64,000 nt of DNA, from the NCBI GenBank assembly GCA_003999685.1, contig CP021223.1:1488001-1552000 (forward strand). The letters are read 5' to 3'. This DNA is from Taiwanofungus camphoratus. Taxonomy: Eukaryota; Basidiomycota; Agaricomycetes; Polyporales; Taiwanofungaceae. The translations under genes and the position numbers were made by a program. The notes under the pieces are model-generated. The model was not told the DNA's origin. It searched no databases and was given only the letters and a program-made list of their open reading frames with translations. The first letter of the stretch is position 1. The number at the start of each line of letters is the position of its first letter. Below are positions 11,391 to 22,748 of the stretch, piece by piece.

Positions 11391-12908
11391 TGTAGTGCTT
11401 GAAATTATGGTTGATGTAACATGTAAACAGGCCAGTTACTTCCTGTATATGGCCCCAATTTGAGACAGACAGGCAGGCCCGAAACCAGCATCTGATTGGC
11501 ATACTGTTGTGGCACCATAGTGTCCTGAAAATCAACCAAGGGTAGAGGCAGCTACAACATTATTTATATACTGGTGCTGGTGCCCCTTCTCATAATATTA
11601 CAGGCTTTGTCCAGGGTCATTGCAGCATTGCAAGCATGGCAATAGCATTCAGTAGATGAAATTAACAGCATATATAATATGAAACAACAGACAGTAATTA
11701 TTGTACAGGAATGATGTTCAATATGATGCTGCCATTGGCAGTGGATGAGCTCAGCCATGAAAACAGAGATTTATCACCTGAAATGGTCTTCAATTGTGAT
11801 CTGCCAATCCACTGTCAATGTTTGGCTCTTCACATCATTCAATGTGAGATAGTCCTTGGGATTGTTTTGAAAATTTTCAGTCAAGAACCTAAATAATGAT
11901 GTGTCAGTTAAATGCCATTCAAGCAGAGACTGGACAAACATTTTGAGATATGTAATCTTTCTCTCATGTTACTGCATGAGCATGGCCATCCTTGCAAACT
12001 GCGTTGAGTAGTAAGTCAGTCAAAACACTAGTACTGGATCAGAGGATGTTCAAGAGAGATTAGAAGGAATGGATACCTGCCAGAGGTCAGAGCAAGAGAT
12101 TATGCTTGGGATGTATGGACTGAATTGCAACAGAATTCCAGACAGTGCTGTTGCACTGCTGTCACGGTGAACTTGAATCAAACAAGTGCTTGTATTTGTG
12201 CATGTTTGTTTTAGTGGCAGCTCACCAATGATCAGTAATGGAAAGACTGAACTTCACTTTGATTTTATTACTACAGTACAAATTGGAAAATAAATTCATG
12301 CCATGGAGATCACATTTGTTTCTGCTCACTCTGACTTCCCCGCTGGCAAGGGGCCTGTACATGTACTTGTCAACGAATATAACAAAAGCTGTTACTGCCT
12401 ACTCAATTATAAGATTAATTGCAATTATGTCGTGCAATGAATGGTGGAGCTTCAGATCTCGTGATGTAACCCCCGGGGGCAGCAGTGAGGGCCGATTGGG
12501 GGCCGTACAAGCACTGCTTCGGTATTTCACGCTAAGCGCGGGACACATGCCACGGCTGCAGCAGCTATGCCAGGCTGAAGTATCTGGGCACAGTTGCCTC
12601 CTCACGGCCTGGAATCAACCCATTCAACGCCCCAAAACGGCCCTGGAATTACGGGGCCGTTTCGATGACTCAGACCTGGCCTGATACCGGAGCGTGTACA
12701 AATTACAGACACGGGACTGATGTGGGCCCGATTCACGCCATCATTTTCACCCCACCCTTTTCGTCTTATGATTTTTCGGTACCAACCAGTTTTGGCTCGA
12801 GCCAAATGCCAATGCGCAACACGATCACGTGATGGTTGCAATCTCCGCTTGGCCACGGATGGCGACTCCAGTGAAAGCAGAAGACCAACTAAGTCACTCG
12901 TAACTATC
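11391..12908. other. Long non-coding stretch between Tc1 element and CLASP gene
   Basis: The first 1,200 bp are A+T-rich without a recognisable gene. A 148-codon frame at 12238-12684 has low-complexity composition and no family resemblance. G+C rises after 12,450. The last 150 bp are the CLASP promoter and contain the perfect palindrome ATCACGTGAT (12824-12833). The 21-base text around CTTATGATTTT at 12757-12778 resembles 9724-9745. Confidence 0.5.
12824..12833. promoter_or_regulatory. Palindromic E-box ATCACGTGAT upstream of the CLASP gene
   Basis: A perfect 10-bp palindrome with a CACGTG core, about 76 bp upstream of the CLASP start codon. CACGTG is the classic site of basic helix-loop-helix factors. 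Function here is inferred from position only. Confidence 0.4.
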
Positions 12909-14998
12909 ATGGCTACAAAAACACTTCCAGGCATCTTGAAGGTAATTTCAATATGAGCTTTTTCATACCAGAGAGTTTAACCAGTTTTATTGGTTCAGTG
13001 CGAGTCGTTGGCGGCGTACGAACATGAAGTGGACTGTCTTCGGGATACAATATCACTTCCTGAGTCGGAAGACACATGGGACGCAATAGCTCGAGGGATT
13101 AGCCGATTCTCTGCCTTATTGAAGGGAAATGCGGCTGACTTTCCTCGTGAATCTCTTTCTGCACTTCGCGCGTTGTCGCGTCCCCTCAATAGCGCAGTCA
13201 CTTCTGAACGAACACGACTATCGGGCACCGCAGTCGATCTCTTGGGCATCACAGCAAATGCATTGGAGAGCTCATTTGAATGCCTTCTGCCACTGTTTCT
13301 ACCTACATTGCTAACACTCTGTACACGAACGAGCAAAGTATTCATCGCCCGCGCACGGTCCTGCATCATCACAATAGTGGAACATACGCGTTCGCCATCA
13401 ATTCTGCCTTACCTTGTGGAGGCCGCTAAAGATAAATCTGTCTCTTTGCGCGTGACGGCTGCAGACACTGTTTTAGCTTGTCTCAATAGTTTTGATCCCC
13501 CTGATTTGGAAAAGGAACCTCGGGCCCGTGAAGTGGAATCCATGATCAGGCTCACGGCAACGGATGCTAATGCTGATGTCAGAAGAACGGGACGTAGAAT
13601 CTTTGAGGCGTATAAGCTTCTCTTACCGAAGCGCGTAGACGGGTACGCGCTATTCTTCGAGGATCCTTACCTAGACTAAAACAACGCCGCAGTTTCACAG
13701 AGCCTTTGACGCCAACAATCAAAAAATACCTTGACATCAAGCCCAAGACTTTCTCGCAGTCTCAATCGGATCCTCCTAGCCGCCCCATGTCTTCTCAGTC
13801 GCTGCATTCTGTGCGCGGAACGTCATCGAAGCTCCAGTTTTCGTCTTCTACTTCTGCACTCCAATCTGCCGCGACAACTGCGACGCGAAGCGGTCATACA
13901 CGTCGCCGTGCTGTGGAGGGCTTACAGCAGCCTGCTCGAAATGGTGTGAACGATATGCCACCTCCTAATTATGTCCCTGTCCGGCCGGGTCAACAAGAAT
14001 CTGCTCTGGAGAAGGTGATATGCACTCCAAACAATAATGACCGTCCTTCGCATGTCACAGTCATACCTACTGCGGCGAGTCGCCCCATGCCGATTCATGA
14101 AGCCTCAAGCCGTCCCAAAACCGGTCCCATCCGACCGACTCCGGAAACTGTGCCTGGGGCATCCACGAATGCGAATACGGGCAAAAGTCGAGTCGTTGGC
14201 GGTGCTAGACGTGTGCTGCTCGTGCCCGAAGCGATGAGCACGGGATCGAGTACCAAAGCAATTGCCGCCGATTCTCGAGATCCAACATCCGCCTACAGAG
14301 CGCATGCTTCTGCCATCACCAAGCCTGTCGATCCTAGAAAACCAATCGGGACGAATCGCGATGTGAGGGTAAGACGCGACATCAATGCGCACAAGGAGAG
14401 GAAGCCTGCCTGGGGTCGATCAGCCCCTCTGAAGCCAGTAGACGATTCGAAATTTGAGAAAGTAGGGAAAAGACGATGCGCGCCCAAGAGTACCGCAGCA
14501 GTACCACCTGCACGGGTGCTTAAGTCACAAAAAGAAGCATCACCTGAAGAGACACCCCTCCCTCCAAGTCCGATTGATACAGCGGCCTCAATTCCACTAC
14601 CGCCGTCTCCCAAGGTGCCTCTGGATAAAGTGGAAGATATTGTTACCCCAGCTACTCCAACACGCTCGATAGCATCAAATCATCGACCAGCCGTATGCGA
14701 ACAAACGCCGATATCTGCTCTCGTGGCCGATATCGAGCGTGAATTCCTCTTCACACCATACTCTCCAATCTCGCCTGCACAGCCGTACCTTCCGCATCCG
14801 CCGGTGCTGCCGCTCTTTCAGCCGTTGAGAGCTCTGAGCGGGACGATCGCATACAAGCAGATACACGACAATTCTCCTTGCTACGGACCCACCGTAGATC
14901 CTCCGTCCTACCAAAACTGCGAAGGAGACATGAAACCCCTTGTTGCAGAAGTGGATAATCACAGAATGGCTTTAGATGAGTTACAGGTCAACTCTTGA
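12909..14998 (+). CDS. CLASP-type TOG-domain microtubule-associated protein
   Basis: Three exons: 12909-12941, 12999-13642, 13693-14998; 660 residues. Residues about 12-225 are HEAT-like helices resembling the CLASP N-terminal TOG domain (stretches such as DTWDAIARGISRFSALLKG, SGTAVDLL and the R-x-x-A-R-S-C-I-I helix). CLASPs bind tubulin and stabilise microtubules in spindles and at the cell cortex. The remaining 430 residues are Ser/Pro/Arg-rich and predicted disordered, suited to lattice binding. The start was chosen because the first exon MATKTLPGILK joins in phase to the TOG region. The second intron is 50 nt with a good CTAAAAC branch site. The protein is shorter than typical CLASPs, with one visible TOG domain, so a paralogue elsewhere may carry the full architecture. 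Two genes downstream lies CLIP, the classic CLASP partner. Confidence 0.75.
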
Positions 14999-15242
14999 GT
15001 AGATTTTCAAAGTGAGGACACGTTATGATAGTACTCATGTAACACATGATTTACAATGCATGCTTTCAGTTGACTAAGATAGAGGGATGTATATACAGCC
15101 ATCTACATTTGTATTGCAACCCCTCGTTGATCTTTGACTTTCAATCAATAAGATCAACTCGTATCAACGTTGATAGTACCACATATAAGTGACTCACTTA
15201 CAGTGTCACCAATAATGCACCATCATGAAAGACCATTCCTTG

Positions 15243-15605
15243 TTAATGGGTCAAGAACCGTCTGCCCTTTGCTCTTCGCCTCAGTAAGACCTTTTGTCCT
15301 GAAATACTTCTCTTTCTTGCGAGGAACCCATGTTTACGTTTCCTCTTACGCTGAGATGGCTGGTATTCGGAACCTCGGGTATTATGGCGCGCTTGCTGGA
15401 GAACGGACAAGATGGGAGGTGGTGATATGTGAAACGTGGGGAAGAAGTATCTCTGTGACGAGGCGAGCAGTATGGACGGGTTCGGATGAGGCAATAGGCA
15501 ACTGAACGACGGGGGATGTGATATAGCGGATGTACGCGACGTAGATGCGGGTAAGACAAGAGGGCGAGCAAGTAATCGGGAGAGTTGGAGAGGAATGCGA
15601 GGCAT
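15243..15605 (-). CDS. MRPL34: Mitochondrial large-subunit ribosomal protein bL34
   Basis: A single-exon gene of 120 residues. The C-terminal 45 residues are the universal bL34 signature: [19 protein letters not shown], followed by a G-x-K-V-L-x-R-R-R-x-K-G-R-R core and the ending FLTH. bL34 sits at the mitoribosomal exit side and binds 23S-like rRNA through its basic residues. The N-terminal 75 residues are rich in Arg, Ser and Leu with no acidic residues at the start, which fits a mitochondrial targeting presequence. The gene lies between CLASP and CLIP, convergent with the former (245 bp) and divergent from the latter (241 bp), so it probably shares a promoter region with CLIP. Confidence 0.88.
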   Translation of the reverse strand: MPRIPLQLSRLLARPLVLPASTSRTSAISHPPSFSCLLPHPNPSILLASSQRYFFPTFHISPPPILSVLQQARHNTRGSEYQPSQRKRKRKHGFLARKRSISGQKVLLRRRAKGRRFLTH

Positions 15606-15846
15606 TTTTCTTGCACGAAGTTGCTAGCAACGTAGCTTCGCAGTGATTCTGCGCGCAGACCGTGCTTGAAGGCGAAGAGAGAGTGATAAGAAATATTGAA
15701 AGTATCATAAAGACCCTGATCACCTGCAGCGACCCTGGGGACCATGTTCGTTCCCAACATTCTCATTTCTGTCACTCGACGCGTCGCGTCCTCCTAGCGC
15801 TAAAACAACTTCCTGCTGCTTGCATTGCCATTGCTTATGTGCCTCT

Positions 15847-18800
15847 ATGTCGACGCCCACGCCAGGCAAAGGTCGCCAGTCGGGCATTCCTACTCCGGGC
15901 AAGGCAAGCAGTATCCCTACTCCAGGCAGGTTGCGTTCCACGTCCAGTGCAACCCAGTATCCACCGCCCCTGCAGGATGAAGAATACATATCCAGAGCTT
16001 TTGCAGATGCCATCAAGGCAAATGATCCTGCACAGCACCGTTCTTCTCGTGCTAGTGACGTTTCTACCTCATCTCTCTCCCCTTCATCAATTGTGCATCC
16101 TTCACAGACTGGTCGCAGATCTGTTGTTGGTCGCCCGTCCTCCGTTGCCTCATCTTCCTCCGCGATGAGCTCTGCACCTTCTCAAACACCTGCTTCCAGT
16201 ACAAGGACTCCAACCGCACGCCCTACTAACCGACAGTCTGATGTCTCCGCGCGTAGCTCTAGTCGTGCTGGTCGAACTTTCGATATAGGTGATAACGTCA
16301 GGATCGAGTCTCTGGGATTTGAGGGCACCTTGAGATACTTGGGAGAGATCGATGGAAAGCCAGGACATTGGGCAGGTGTCGAATTAGGTGGTGGATTCGC
16401 AGGGAAGGGAAAAAATAATGGCATAGTGAACGGGTAAGCCCTCATACCGTGCTTTGGTTCCTACGAGCTCTGCCCACTCCATCCTGTTATAAAATCCTAC
16501 GCTGTGCCGTCCGGCGGAGGTCACTACATCGGGTTTAAAATCTCGAGGTTTTCTTGTCAATTATGACGTGCAAGGTCTTTTTGATATGCTATGGAGTTCG
16601 CCATGCTCATACTCTTCATCGTGGAGCCCGTTTGACCTTTATTCATATTGGATGATGGTTAATCTCAGGCATATGCTGTTTTCATGAATGTGTGTAAACA
16701 GGCGGCTCAAACATGTTCTTTGAAGCAAGCAGTATTTTGTCTGTCCTCCAAACTGTGGTGTATTCGTTGCTGCCACAAAGCTTTCCCCACCGACTGTCGG
16801 CTACACGTCACGTCCTTCATCGGTTGCCTCTTCCCGCAATGGCAGAATGACCCCCTCGCTATCGCAGTCTGGCAGAATGACACCCTCCGCTTCCACGACG
16901 ATCTCTGCAGGTCGTAAGACGCCGTCAATATCAATGTCGAACGGTCGCATTACCCCCTCTTTAAGCAATGGACGTGTTACCCCATCAGCGTCTTCTGGAA
17001 GGAGGACTCCGGGTATACCAACTCCGTCTGCACGGTCGAGGTCCACTGCTTACTCGTCAGTGAACACTGTCACTCCTATTCGGAATGCACCGATACAGAG
17101 TACAATTACTCCCGGCTCGCGAGCCTCCAAGTATGTTGGTATGACTGCAAGACAACTTGATTCTCGCGAATCAAGAGTAGGAAGTCCCTCACGCAGATCT
17201 GCTGGTACACAAAGTCCTACTCGGTCAACAGGATTCTCATCACCAACCCAGGCGTCTCGCCACCTTTCATCTCCAATCCGTGGCACCTCCTCCCCATTCA
17301 ACACTCCGAAAGCTGTCCCCGGTGGGCGTATATCAAACATCGGTGTTGGAATGCCGTCTACCACCACCCCCAGCAAAGCACGTCCATCTTTCAATACACC
17401 GCGACCTAGAATTCCAAGTGCCGTTGCCATGCCTCCCCCTGCGTCGCCGTCTGCTACGTCTCTCGGTGGCCGTTCTATTTCACTAAATGATTTCCACTTG
17501 AAGGACCAAGGAGGCGGGGCGTTGTCGGATCTGCAAATGACTGGAAAGGCTCTGCAGGACAGAATTTCAGATCTAATGATGTCCGGAAAGGTTCCTTCGG
17601 GGTCTCGCCCAGACTCCTCGGCATCGGTTGCATCAAGCAATCACGTCGAGCTGCAGGGCCAAGTGGACAGGCTTCAAGCGCGTTTAGACTCTTTGGAAAA
17701 TGAAAACCAGCAGCTACAAGCAGCAGCGAGCGTACAGGACAAGGAGAAGGCCAGCCGGATCGAGAGACTACTCACCGAGCAAAAACAGAATGCGGCCCGA
17801 ATTACAGAATTGGAGGCTTTGGCGAGGACCAACGAGCGTTTGGTGACTGAACGCGAAGCAACGATCGAAAGTCTGGAACGAGCTGCGCAACAGACTACTA
17901 TGGACATTGACAAGGTCAAAGGTGACGCTGAGGCCCGGATTAGGGACGTCCATTCAAAGCTGGAAGACAAAGAAGCACTGGTAGCTCAGCTCAAGGAGCT
18001 CATTGAAGCAAAGGAGGGTCTTCAGAATGAGAATGATGCTGTTCTACGTGCCAAGAATGCTGAGATTGTTCTTCTTGAGGCACGCGTGCAGAAGGCTTAT
18101 GCAGAGCTTGTGGACGAGAGGAAGGATTTGGGCGGTCAGGTCGATGAACTGCGAAAAGCAGGGCAGGTACGTAAACATCCCTATTGATGTGAGTGCTTCT
18201 CAAGCCTCGTCGTAGGAGACCATAGCGTTGTACGAAGAACGTCTCAGTGCAGCGGATACCCGCCGCTATGAACTGGAGGATCTGATCAGCTCTCTGGAGG
18301 AACAAGTCCGGGTTCAGGCCGTCCCTCCATCGCCCAGCTCAGCAACACGATTTACATCGGCTGCTGCAGAGATCGACAACGAGGCTCTCCGTGAGCAAGT
18401 TCAACATCTGCAGAGCAAGATAGTCCTTCTGGAGGATCAGTTAGAAGACGCTCGTGTAGCATTCGATAACGAAGAGTCGGCAGTGCGAGAGAGAATCAAA
18501 CGGTACAAGGACAGGGAAGATAATCTGAAGAAAGAAATAGGTGAAGGCAAGAAGGAGATTGAAAGTGTCCTCAAAACGGAGGCAAGTGCACGGCAGCGCG
18601 TTGAAGAGATGGAAGAAGCCTTGAGAGAGAATACGGTTGCTCTGGAGAATGCGAGGGCCGAGATCGAAGGACTCAGGAACGAAGTCACTGTGAGTTGAGA
18701 TTAATCTGGATGGTTAGAGGATAATTCACACGCAAATATTGTTGACATGTTACAGCTTCTTGAGGGCATACCTGCTGGTACCGGAGCGAGCAGTTCGTCC

Positions 18801-20295
18801 GAGCGGCTGGCTGAAGTGGCCCAGCGATCGGCGAACGAACGAGCGCGCCTTACGGAGGAGATTGCGCAACTCAAGCAACAGCTAGCTGACTCTCGTACGA
18901 ATACCGGTGGTGCCTCCATGAACGGTGAGTTGAACGAGGACACGAGCACCCTCAAGTTCGAGAACGCATCCGTAAGTTGTTTGCTACCCGTCCGCGTTCG
19001 CCCTTGCTTAAGAGCATGGGCGACCTCAGCTGCAGCAACTCTGCGAGGAACGGGAAGCCCAACTCGCGAGCGAGCGCAAGGCGATCGAGGACCTGCGCAA
19101 CCTTGTCGATGAACGCAGCGCGGAACTGGACGCGATGCGCAAAAAGCTCAACCGCGACCTGCCCGTGAACAGCCTCGATGCGACAAAATCTCCCTTATCG
19201 CCGTCCAAGCATGACCTTGCTGCTGCGCGAGATGAGATCACTGGTCTCAAGTGGGTGACTCGTGCCCAGTCGCGATTCTGCAGACCCTCATCGAATGCTG
19301 CTACAGACATATTGTGCAGGAGCTGCAAAAAGAGAACTCGGCTGCCGCGCAGAGGAACAAGGTTCTCGAGTCTGAGAACCGACTGCTGCTGTCAGAGACG
19401 GAACAGCTCCGCGAGGTAGGCCGGTGTGTTAATCATGTCGCATGGACGCCTTTGCGATTGTCTTCTAGGATCTCCGAGCGCTCGAGGAGAACGTTGAGCA
19501 GAGCATTCTCCGGGAAGAGCAAGCTCTGGTGTCTGGCGACGAGAGCCCGTCGATGACCTCTAGCGACGTTGCATCGCTCCAGAAGAGCCTCAAAGACCTG
19601 AAAGTAAAGTACGAGGTGCGTCCGCATGCTTGCCTTTGGCCCGAGCAGGACCGACCATGCTGACGACGCCAGGCCGAGCTCGAGCAGCTGCGCAAGAAAC
19701 AGGCAGATGGGGAGATGAAGAGCGCGCGGACGATCCACGACGTGGGTAGCTGCACGATGAGCGTCCTGCGTTGCTTCCCGCTGATGTCTATCTAGCTGAA
19801 CAAGGAAATCGGCGAGCTCGAAACGCTGATCGAGTCCAAGGTGACTATGCCCGCTCCTTTCCCAATGCCGCTCTCCCGCTGACCACGCCACCCGTAGATC
19901 TACCGCGAAGTACGTCTCCTTTCCTCCTCCTCATCCCCCTTCCCGTTCCTCATTCCCCACCGCAGGACGAACTGGAGCGCGAGCTCGAGCGGCTCAAGGA
20001 CAAGCTCGCGCGCACGCAGAAAAAATCGTCCAAGAACGAGCGCGAGCTGCCCGAGGACGCACGCAGCCGGAAGGCGCCGGGGGCGGAGCCTGCGGCGGCG
20101 TCGGAGGTGTGCGAGATCTGCGAGCGCCCAGGGCACGACATCTTCACGTGCGACCTGCTGAAGGGGGAGGCGGGCGCGCCGCTGCGCCTGAGTGCGCCGC
20201 CCGTGTCGGTAGGCGGGGAGGAGCTGTTCTGCGAGGACTGCGAGGGGCGCGGGCACACGGCGGCGAACTGCCCGCACTCGCTGGACGTGTTCTGA
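15847..20295 (+). CDS. CLIP-170-type CAP-Gly microtubule plus-end tracking protein
   Basis: Eleven exons: 15847-16433, 16726-18166, 18216-18689, 18756-18971, 19030-19250, 19307-19415, 19469-19615, 19673-19741, 19796-19840, 19898-19909 and 19966-20295; 1,216 residues. The N-terminus has two SxIP motifs (SGIP at 12-15 and SSIP at 21-24). A CAP-Gly domain spans about 147-215 (DNVRIESLGFEGTLRYLG and the GKNNG form of the tubulin/EB-tail binding groove), split by the first intron. A basic Ser-rich stretch with repeated GRxTPS units (about 240-310) precedes a coiled coil (about 450-1090). Two zinc knuckles close the protein (CEICERPGHDIFTC and CEDCEGRGHTAANC), ending in a C-terminal Phe. This is the full CLIP-170 order. 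CLIPs ride growing plus ends and load dynein. The 292-nt first intron is long for this genome; a missed microexon there cannot be excluded. Confidence 0.9.
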
Positions 20296-21291
20296 GCGGA
20301 GGACGTTGTTGTATTCCCACCCTCTCTTTATTTCTTCCTTTTTCTTCGGTTATCCGTCTTGGACTGTCGACGCGACCCAACCCGCCCACTGGATTGCCGT
20401 TTCTAGTCCGTACATTATACCATATTGTGCCGCACGCCGTTCCTTGCCATTCTCGTTCCTCGTCCGCGTTTCTGTTTCGCGCTACGGCTTTTCGTTTTCT
20501 CTCTGCTAACGTGTCTTGATACCACACATTGCATGTATCCTGGTTTTGCTCCCATGCTATCCCGTGCAGCCTGTCTACCGATGGCACAGTACGATACAAT
20601 TGCGGATAATCTATGAATTCGAATGAAAAGCATCCACAAACTCTGGCGTGTGTCGCTGAGCCCTCGGCCGTCTCGAGAGGAAGCAGAGCGCCCTGTGGAT
20701 GTCTCGTACGACACAGTATGAGCAACCGCAGCGATGGACGTCTTTGCGCAGCTGTCATCCAAGACGCGGGACGCGATGCACACGTCCGGGGAGATGCGTG
20801 CGTCTGCTTATTGCACTCGCGCGAGCGTACGCGGAGAGGGGTGAGCATCGCCCTGTCGGACATGGCGTGTGCGCTACAAACTGACGTGGGGGCCGCGGGG
20901 GCACGGGAGGATGTACGGGGCGATGCCAGTGAGCTGACGGTGCGGGGGGCCGGGGGGCCGGGTTGGGTGCATTCTACGCGCGGCGCGGCTGGGGCTGGGC
21001 GAGTCGCGGGCGTTCGAATCTACGGTGAGCCTGGGCGACGCATCCAGCGGCGCAGGCGGGCGGGCGGTGGGCGGACAACGGGCAGGCGGGCAGCGGGCAG
21101 GCGGGCGGGCAGGCGGACGAGCGTAGGTTGCGGTGCGCGGTGCGGGTGGCGGGGCGCGGGCGGCGACGGTCGGGGGTGGAGCCATAAATGGACATGATGC
21201 GCTGCCGGCGTGCATGACGTAGTGGAATGATGTCATGGCCCCTCCCGTATAATAGCGCGTGCCAGTGTCGACCACCGCCCTCGTTCTCGCC
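20296..21291. other. Intergenic, G+C-rich; no supported gene
   Basis: This is the 3' flank of CLIP, then an increasingly G+C-rich promoter region of the OM14-like gene. Several open frames exist on both strands but reflect base composition (Arg/Gly/Ala-rich, no family resemblance). The part 21052-21125 is a run of GGGC repeats. Confidence 0.6.
21052..21125 (+). repeat. G-run-rich tract with quadruplex potential
   Basis: At least eight GGG runs separated by one to eight bases on the plus strand, about 170-240 bp upstream of the OM14-like start codon. It could fold as a G-quadruplex; it could equally be simple compositional bias. Confidence 0.5.
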
Positions 21292-22276
21292 ATGTCCTAC
21301 GCCGCCGTCGCTGCTCAGAACATGCCGCCCCCTTCCCAGCAGGTGCCGTCCGTGCTCTGTTTCCCCCGCACACACACGCTGACCTCTTCCCTTAGCCACA
21401 GCCAGACCCCGCTCTCCTCTCCACAGAGCCTCCCTCCACAGACAACGTCGCCGACGACGCCGCAAAGGTCAACCTCGTCGCTCCAGACTTCCGCGCCAAC
21501 CCCGCCACCATCACCTCCCAGTCCACCGTCCCCCCAGAATCCGCCAGCCCCGCTCCCACCAGAGCAGGCAAGGCTCGCAGCACCGCAAGACGCTATGCAC
21601 ACGACGCAGAGGAAGAGGGCTTTTACCTCTGGGCACGCACAAAGGACATCCTCTTCCGCCCCGCAGTCGCAGGCGGCATCCTCGGCCTCCGTACGTTCCC
21701 CGCACCTCGTTTCTCAAGTCTGCTGACATCACCGTCCCAGTGAACGTTGGCCTCCTCTCCGGTGCTGGCTACGCCTTCTACACCCGGCCCTACCTCCGCC
21801 GCGACGGCCCCACCCTCGCTGCCACTCTCGCCGCCTCTCTCGCCCTCGGCAGCGTCGAAACTTATGCCGCAGAAAAGTACCGCCAGACTCCCGCCGGCAA
21901 AGCAGAGGAGGAGCGTGCCCGCACCGAAGGCGCCGCCCTCTACCGCTGCGCCCGCGAACATATCCTCCGCCCCGGCGTCCTCAGCGGGCTTGTCGGTTTC
22001 CGTGAGTCGTGTGCTTGTCCGTACAGGCGCCTCATCGCTGAGTGCGCTTGTGTGCAGTGAACGTGGGCGTGCTCGGTGCGCTTGGATACGTCGCCTACAC
22101 CAACTGGGACAGGCCCCACTGGGACCGCCGCACCGTCTCTGCCGTCTCCGTCGCGCTGCTCGGCCTCTGGTCGGGTGAGGGGTGAGCGTCGCTCTTTTTC
22201 ATCTCGGATTGTTCGTCCTCATCAATCCGCCTCCAGATACATCGCCGAGCGGTACCGCGCGACACGCAAGCACTGA
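21292..22276 (+). CDS. OM14-like mitochondrial membrane protein
   Basis: Five exons: 21292-21342, 21396-21690, 21741-22001, 22058-22181, 22237-22276; 256 residues. Starts MSYAAVAAQ. A Pro-rich polar N-terminus (about 1-95) is followed by an Arg-rich helix and hydrophobic segments: GGILGLLNVGLLSGAGYAFY (about 115-135), the small-residue segment at about 145-160, and paired segments near 205-245 ending in GYIAERYR. The repeated GGLxGLxNVG-type pattern matches, from memory, basidiomycete proteins annotated with the OM14 C-terminal domain. Yeast Om14 is an outer-membrane protein that helps nascent chains and ribosomes dock on mitochondria. The assignment rests on remembered similarity and topology. 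Two introns split the LN of LNVG in the same phase, suggesting an internal duplication of this unit. Confidence 0.68.
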
Positions 22277-22748
22277 GGCTCGAGCGATCTGCATAACCAA
22301 CTTGAGTTTGCGCACGGTGCATGTACCACTTTCCATATATTCCCCCTTCAGTCCTGTTGCCTGTATCATACACCCTATATAGTTGACGGTTCGTTCAAAT
22401 GCCATCGGGACAGACTACTCACACAACTGTCTTGCTGTCAATGCAGCCGTCTCGCGGCGTGTAGTATACTTATCAGTGTATTCTATTTCGGCGGTGAGAA
22501 CGCCCGAGAGTCCAGCCTCCCCATGCCAGGTGAATGGCAACGTACAACGGCCTGCGTGCGCCAATTGCAACGAGGTGAACTGTAACAAGGGCTGTACTGC
22601 CGAACGCACGTGACCGGCAGGGTGCTGTATTGTCTGGCACTGGCAATGCCCGAAACTCAAAATTTCTAGGACGGCACCGACGCACTCACCGACAAGACCG
22701 CCGCAGGCCTCCCACCCCCACTCCGCTTCACACACACCCACCATCACC
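22277..22748. other. Intergenic, promoter side of eIF3c
   Basis: No gene or repeat seen. The last 40 bp upstream of the eIF3c start codon are pyrimidine/C-rich, as is common in leaders of highly expressed fungal translation genes. Confidence 0.5.

Noticed and set aside
12238-12684. 148-codon open frame on the plus strand before the CLASP gene
   Set aside because: Composition changes abruptly inside it, no domain is recognisable, and it overlaps A+T-rich repeat-like DNA.
15281-15775. 164-codon minus-strand frame overlapping the bL34 gene in another frame
   Set aside because: The overlapping bL34 frame has an unmistakable family signature; this one has none.
20995-21030. GTTCGAATC string resembling a tRNA B box
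   Set aside because: No matching A box, acceptor stem or anticodon arm can be drawn around it.
20144-21293. Long overlapping frames on both strands in the CLIP/OM14-like spacer
   Set aside because: They are Arg/Ala/Gly/Pro-rich products of G+C-rich DNA without a family match, and the minus-strand ones run into the antisense of CLIP's last exon.
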